Source: Tenacibaculum sp. 190524A05c
Lineage (GTDB): Bacteria > Bacteroidota > Bacteroidia > Flavobacteriales > Flavobacteriaceae
DNA: 64,000 nt
Direction: 5' to 3'
Assembly (NCBI RefSeq): GCF_964036595.1
Contig: NZ_OZ038523.1
Location: 1,330,501-1,394,500, forward strand
Shown: in pieces, positions 61,803 to 64,000 of the stretch
Numbering within the stretch: the stretch's first letter is position 1
How the letters are laid out: each line of letters opens with the position of its first letter
The notes under the pieces: generated by a model
The model's input: the letters and a program-made list of their open reading frames with translations, nothing else
Database searches by the model: none
Told to the model about the DNA's origin: nothing
Made by a program: the position numbers and the translations under genes

Positions 61803-62693
61803 CTATTGATTCGTTAAACTCTTATAAATTGTTTCCCTAATTCCTTCAGCAGTTATAAACCACTTCCCGTATTTTTCAGCATATTCCTTAGTTATAGATG
61901 TATCATTTTTCACTTCCTCTAGAGAACTTCCCGAATCAATTGCTTTTTGCACTCTATTTTTAAGTGTAACCAACATCTCTTTATATCCTAGCAATTCCTT
62001 TTTATTTGATAATCCTCTATGACCTGGAATTATCACGGTATCATCATTAGAAATAATCAAAGCTTTGTCTATTGCAGCAATATAACCGTTAATACTTCCA
62101 CCACTGGTTAAATCAATGTATGGAAACTTTCCTTGAAAATAAGTATCTCCCATATGAAGTACATTACTAGATGTAAAATAAATATGAGCATCTCCATCTG
62201 TATGTGCATTATGTACATGAGAAATCAACACATCTTCTCCATTAAAATGAACCATCATATCTTTACTAAAAGTTATTACTGGCAAAGCGCTTTCTGGTGA
62301 TGCAGGACGTTTTCTTCCTCTTACAACACTTTCTACACTCATTCGTTTTCTAACATTATCATGAGAAATTATAACCGCACCTTCTTTACTCATATTTTCA
62401 TTTCCTCCAGTATGATCACCATGCCAATGTGTATTTATCAAGTATTTTACAGGTTTATCTGTAATTCCTTTTATAGCTTTTAATATTTTAGGAGTCAATT
62501 TTGCAAATTGATCGTCAATCATAAAAGCACCATCTTCTCCTACAAATAATCCGATATTACCACCTTGACCTTTTAACATATAAATGTTATCCGTAATCTT
62601 TACAGGTTCAATTACTACTTCTTTATTTTGTGCATTGCTTACCGTTAACGCAAACGTAAAACATAAACCTAGGGCGTATTTAAGTTTTCTCAT
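61803..62693 (-). CDS. Secreted MBL-fold metallo-hydrolase
   Basis: 296 residues. A signal peptide (about 1-21, ending SNAQ) leads to an MBL fold with THWHGDHTGG near 106, DDQF and HNAHTDGDAHIYF near 180, and PGHRGLSN near 235. These give both zinc sites. It is exported to the periplasm. It could be a lactamase-like or general hydrolase; motifs do not decide substrate. It overlaps the GNAT gene by 4 bp. Confidence 0.9.
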   Translation of the reverse strand: MRKLKYALGLCFTFALTVSNAQNKEVVIEPVKITDNIYMLKGQGGNIGLFVGEDGAFMIDDQFAKLTPKILKAIKGITDKPVKYLINTHWHGDHTGGNENMSKEGAVIISHDNVRKRMSVESVVRGRKRPASPESALPVITFSKDMMVHFNGEDVLISHVHNAHTDGDAHIYFTSSNVLHMGDTYFQGKFPYIDLTSGGSINGYIAAIDKALIISNDDTVIIPGHRGLSNKKELLGYKEMLVTLKNRVQKAIDSGSSLEEVKNDTSITKEYAEKYGKWFITAEGIRETIYKSLTNQ

Positions 62694-63124
62694 TTTTTGA
62701 TTGGTTTGTACATTTTGTAATGAGGACCCGCTTTATTTATAAATCGTTCCCCAATAATTATAAATTCATTTTTCTCGTAAAACTTAACGGCAACTTCTCG
62801 AGCATTACACCATAAAAAGTCAATATTTAGTTTTTCCAACTCGTTAGTCGCAAACGACAACAATAACTTTCCATATCCTTTTCCCCTTGCCTCAGGAGAA
62901 CTTGCCATTCCTCTTAGTTGATATTGTTTTCCTTTTAAATCATCAATTCCATTCTCCATAAAAGTACCAATACAAACAATTTGATTTTCGTCATACACGC
63001 CAACATGAATTGTACTATCATCTAAATCACCTTCAAATTCATGAGGTAAATCAATATTTTTTCGAAGCACTTCTATTCGTAAAGGATATGTATCTTGAGC
63101 AGTTATTTTTTTTACAGAAACCAT
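62690..63124 (-). CDS. GNAT-family N-acetyltransferase
   Basis: 144 residues. The acetyl-CoA binding motif A is GMASSPEARGKGYGKLLL near 85-100 (R/QxxGxG/A form), and the C-terminal FLWCNAREVAVKFYEKNEFIIIGERF follows. The substrate is unknown. It is cytoplasmic, first gene of a two-gene unit with the MBL gene. Confidence 0.9.
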   Translation of the reverse strand: MVSVKKITAQDTYPLRIEVLRKNIDLPHEFEGDLDDSTIHVGVYDENQIVCIGTFMENGIDDLKGKQYQLRGMASSPEARGKGYGKLLLSFATNELEKLNIDFLWCNAREVAVKFYEKNEFIIIGERFINKAGPHYKMYKPIKK

Positions 63125-63151
63125 TATTTTTAACCTGAAATTTAAATTAGC

Positions 63152-63598
63152 ATGAAGATTACTTTTAATACTGTTGACAAAAACAATATCTTAAGCATAC
63201 TTCCTTTATTATCTATTATAAATACTAAAACTCCACCTGATCTTTTAAAACAACGAGTTTTAGAGATGGTAAATTACCAAAATTATGAGTGTGTTGCGGC
63301 ATACGATAATGAAAAAATAATTGGTATTTCTGGCTTATGGTATTCTACTAGACATTACATAGGAAAGAGCGTTGAACCTGATCATGTCATCATTTCTGAA
63401 GATTATAGAGGACAAGGATTAGGAAAAAAGTTTTTTGAATGGATTTATGACCATACAAAAGCAAAAGGATGTGAAGCCATGGAATTAAACACCTATTCCA
63501 CTAATACTAAATCACATAAATTTTATTACAATGAAGATTTTGCCATTTATGGATTTCATTTTTTAAAAGTTTTACGAGAAGACGGAAAATTTTATTAA
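63152..63598 (+). CDS. GNAT-family N-acetyltransferase
   Basis: 148 residues. Motif A is ISEDYRGQGLGKKFFEWI near 90-107, followed by GCEAMELNTYSTNTKSHKFYYNEDF. The family is certain and the substrate unknown. It is divergent from the other GNAT gene, and they are not close paralogs. Confidence 0.9.
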   Translation: MKITFNTVDKNNILSILPLLSIINTKTPPDLLKQRVLEMVNYQNYECVAAYDNEKIIGISGLWYSTRHYIGKSVEPDHVIISEDYRGQGLGKKFFEWIYDHTKAKGCEAMELNTYSTNTKSHKFYYNEDFAIYGFHFLKVLREDGKFY

Positions 63599-63616
63599 AA
63601 AAAATCTCAAAAAGAC

Positions 63617-63646
63617 TTGTAGATTTCAAAAAGGGTGATATATTTG
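63617..63646 (+). promoter_or_regulatory. Promoter of tRNA-Gly copy 1
   Basis: -33 TTG (63617-63619), exactly 19 bp, and -7 TATATTTG (63639-63646), then CACCCGCAATACCGAC. Confidence 0.85.
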
Positions 63647-63662
63647 CACCCGCAATACCGAC

Positions 63663-63735
63663 GCGGGAGTAGCTCAGTTGGTAGAGCGTCAGCCTTCCAA
63701 GCTGAATGTCGCCGGTTCGAACCCGGTCTCCCGCT
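63663..63735 (+). tRNA. tRNA-Gly (UCC), copy 1
   Basis: 73 nt cloverleaf: acceptor GCGGGAG/CTCCCGC, D-arm GCTC/GAGC, anticodon stem TCAGC/GCTGA with loop CTTCCAA (anticodon TCC), T-arm GCCGG-TTCGAAC-CCGGT and discriminator U, as expected for Gly. CCA is not encoded. Confidence 0.97.
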
Positions 63736-63736
63736 C

Positions 63737-63768
63737 AAAAAAACCGAAACATTTGTTTCGGTTTTTTT
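63737..63768 (+). terminator. Terminator of tRNA-Gly copy 1
   Basis: AAAAAAACCGAAAC and GTTTCGGTTTTTTT around a four-base ATTT loop. Confidence 0.93.
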
Positions 63769-63844
63769 ATTTTATAGCTTTTCTAACTTATCTCCAAAGA
63801 AAGAGGATTATTGCATCAAATTTTGGTTTCATTTCACAAAAATA

Positions 63845-63875
63845 TTTGCACATTTAAAAAAGGATGTTATATTTG
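63845..63875 (+). promoter_or_regulatory. Promoter of tRNA-Gly copy 2
   Basis: -33 TTTG (63845-63848), exactly 19 bp, and -7 TATATTTG (63868-63875), then CATCCGCAATACCAAC. It is a perfect match to the Bacteroidota consensus. Confidence 0.88.
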
Positions 63876-63891
63876 CATCCGCAATACCAAC

Positions 63892-63964
63892 GCGGGAGTA
63901 GCTCAGTTGGTAGAGCGTCAGCCTTCCAAGCTGAATGTCGCCGGTTCGAACCCGGTCTCCCGCT
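63892..63964 (+). tRNA. tRNA-Gly (UCC), copy 2
   Basis: Identical in sequence to the copy at 63663-63735. The repeat period is 229 bp. Confidence 0.97.
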
Positions 63965-63965
63965 C

Positions 63966-63997
63966 AAAAAAACCGAAACAAATGTTTCGGTTTTTTT
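63966..63997 (+). terminator. Terminator of tRNA-Gly copy 2
   Basis: Same stem as copy 1, with the loop bases in inverted order (AAAT instead of ATTT). Confidence 0.93.
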
Positions 63998-64000
63998 ATT

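Noticed and set aside
63635..63901. 88-residue plus-strand ORF across the tRNA region
   Set aside because: It runs through the promoter, the tRNA-Gly and its terminator; the coding potential is accidental.
63663..63997. CRISPR-like repeat at the right end
   Set aside because: The repeats are whole tRNA genes with promoters and terminators, only two units, and the spacer does not look like CRISPR spacers.

Overview
The window is AT-rich, densely coded DNA from the chromosome of a Bacteroidota bacterium, most likely a marine Flavobacteriaceae member (a Tenacibaculum/Polaribacter-type genus is a guess). Supporting signs are a type IX secretion C-terminal sorting domain (23730-25448), promoters of the Bacteroidota form TTTG-N19-TAnnTTTG, few Shine-Dalgarno sequences, the bacillithiol enzyme BshC, and many flavobacterial families (DUF3822, DUF937, DUF6787, DUF6923-like). 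There is no phage, insertion sequence, CRISPR array or rRNA. Most of the window is core genome with several lineage-specific accessory blocks.

Layout. 1-1529: 5' part of a secreted protein with a MopE-like metal-binding motif, cut by the window edge. 1720-6055: tripartite MacAB-like ABC exporter operon with two different permeases. 6186-7960: DCC-family protein, HAD phosphatase and a membrane-anchored SMI1/KNR4 protein. 7952-12163: an operon of GshB-like ATP-grasp ligase, mercaptopyruvate sulfurtransferase, TerB-like protein, N-formylglutamate amidohydrolase and DUF1704 (QEGLA) metallopeptidase. 12280-19635: glutamate-type symporter, small membrane proteins, two Nudix enzymes, acyltransferase, M42 peptidase and class V aminotransferase. 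19682-21902: two paralogous lipoproteins around a small membrane protein. 22037-28572: methyltransferase, T9SS cargo, alpha/beta hydrolase and a LytS/LytTR two-component pair. 28626-34814: PIG-L deacetylase, RecD-like helicase and a DUF3822-rsmD operon. 34903-37579: BlaI repressor, BlaR1-type M56 protease fused to an M23 domain, and a secreted M23-LysM endopeptidase. 37600-44543: bshC, BatA-like protein, dihydroorotase-like protein without its metal ligands, small hydrolases and a sterol-desaturase-like enzyme.

44540-51605 is the most interesting block. A NarL-type histidine kinase/response regulator pair is divergent from a run of minus-strand genes (secreted M43 metalloprotease, a possible toxin-23-like secreted protein, a lipoprotein, a coiled-coil/beta-barrel protein and a LuxR-type regulator). 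Three promoters in this block carry the same dyad, AAACCATACT-NN-AGTATGGTTT, placed 18-19 bp upstream of a TAnTTTTG -7 box and about 55 bp from the start codon. This looks like a local, self-contained regulon.

51637-64000: bcp, nth (without its iron-sulfur cysteines), ECF sigma factor, uvrA, YqgE, a VWA lipoprotein with a partner membrane protein, a PabC-like enzyme, a START-like protein, tRNA-Met, a candidate small RNA with its own promoter and terminator, an MBL hydrolase, two GNATs and two tandem tRNA-Gly(TCC) genes with near-identical promoters and terminators.

All functional calls come from motif reading and memory of families; no database search was run.
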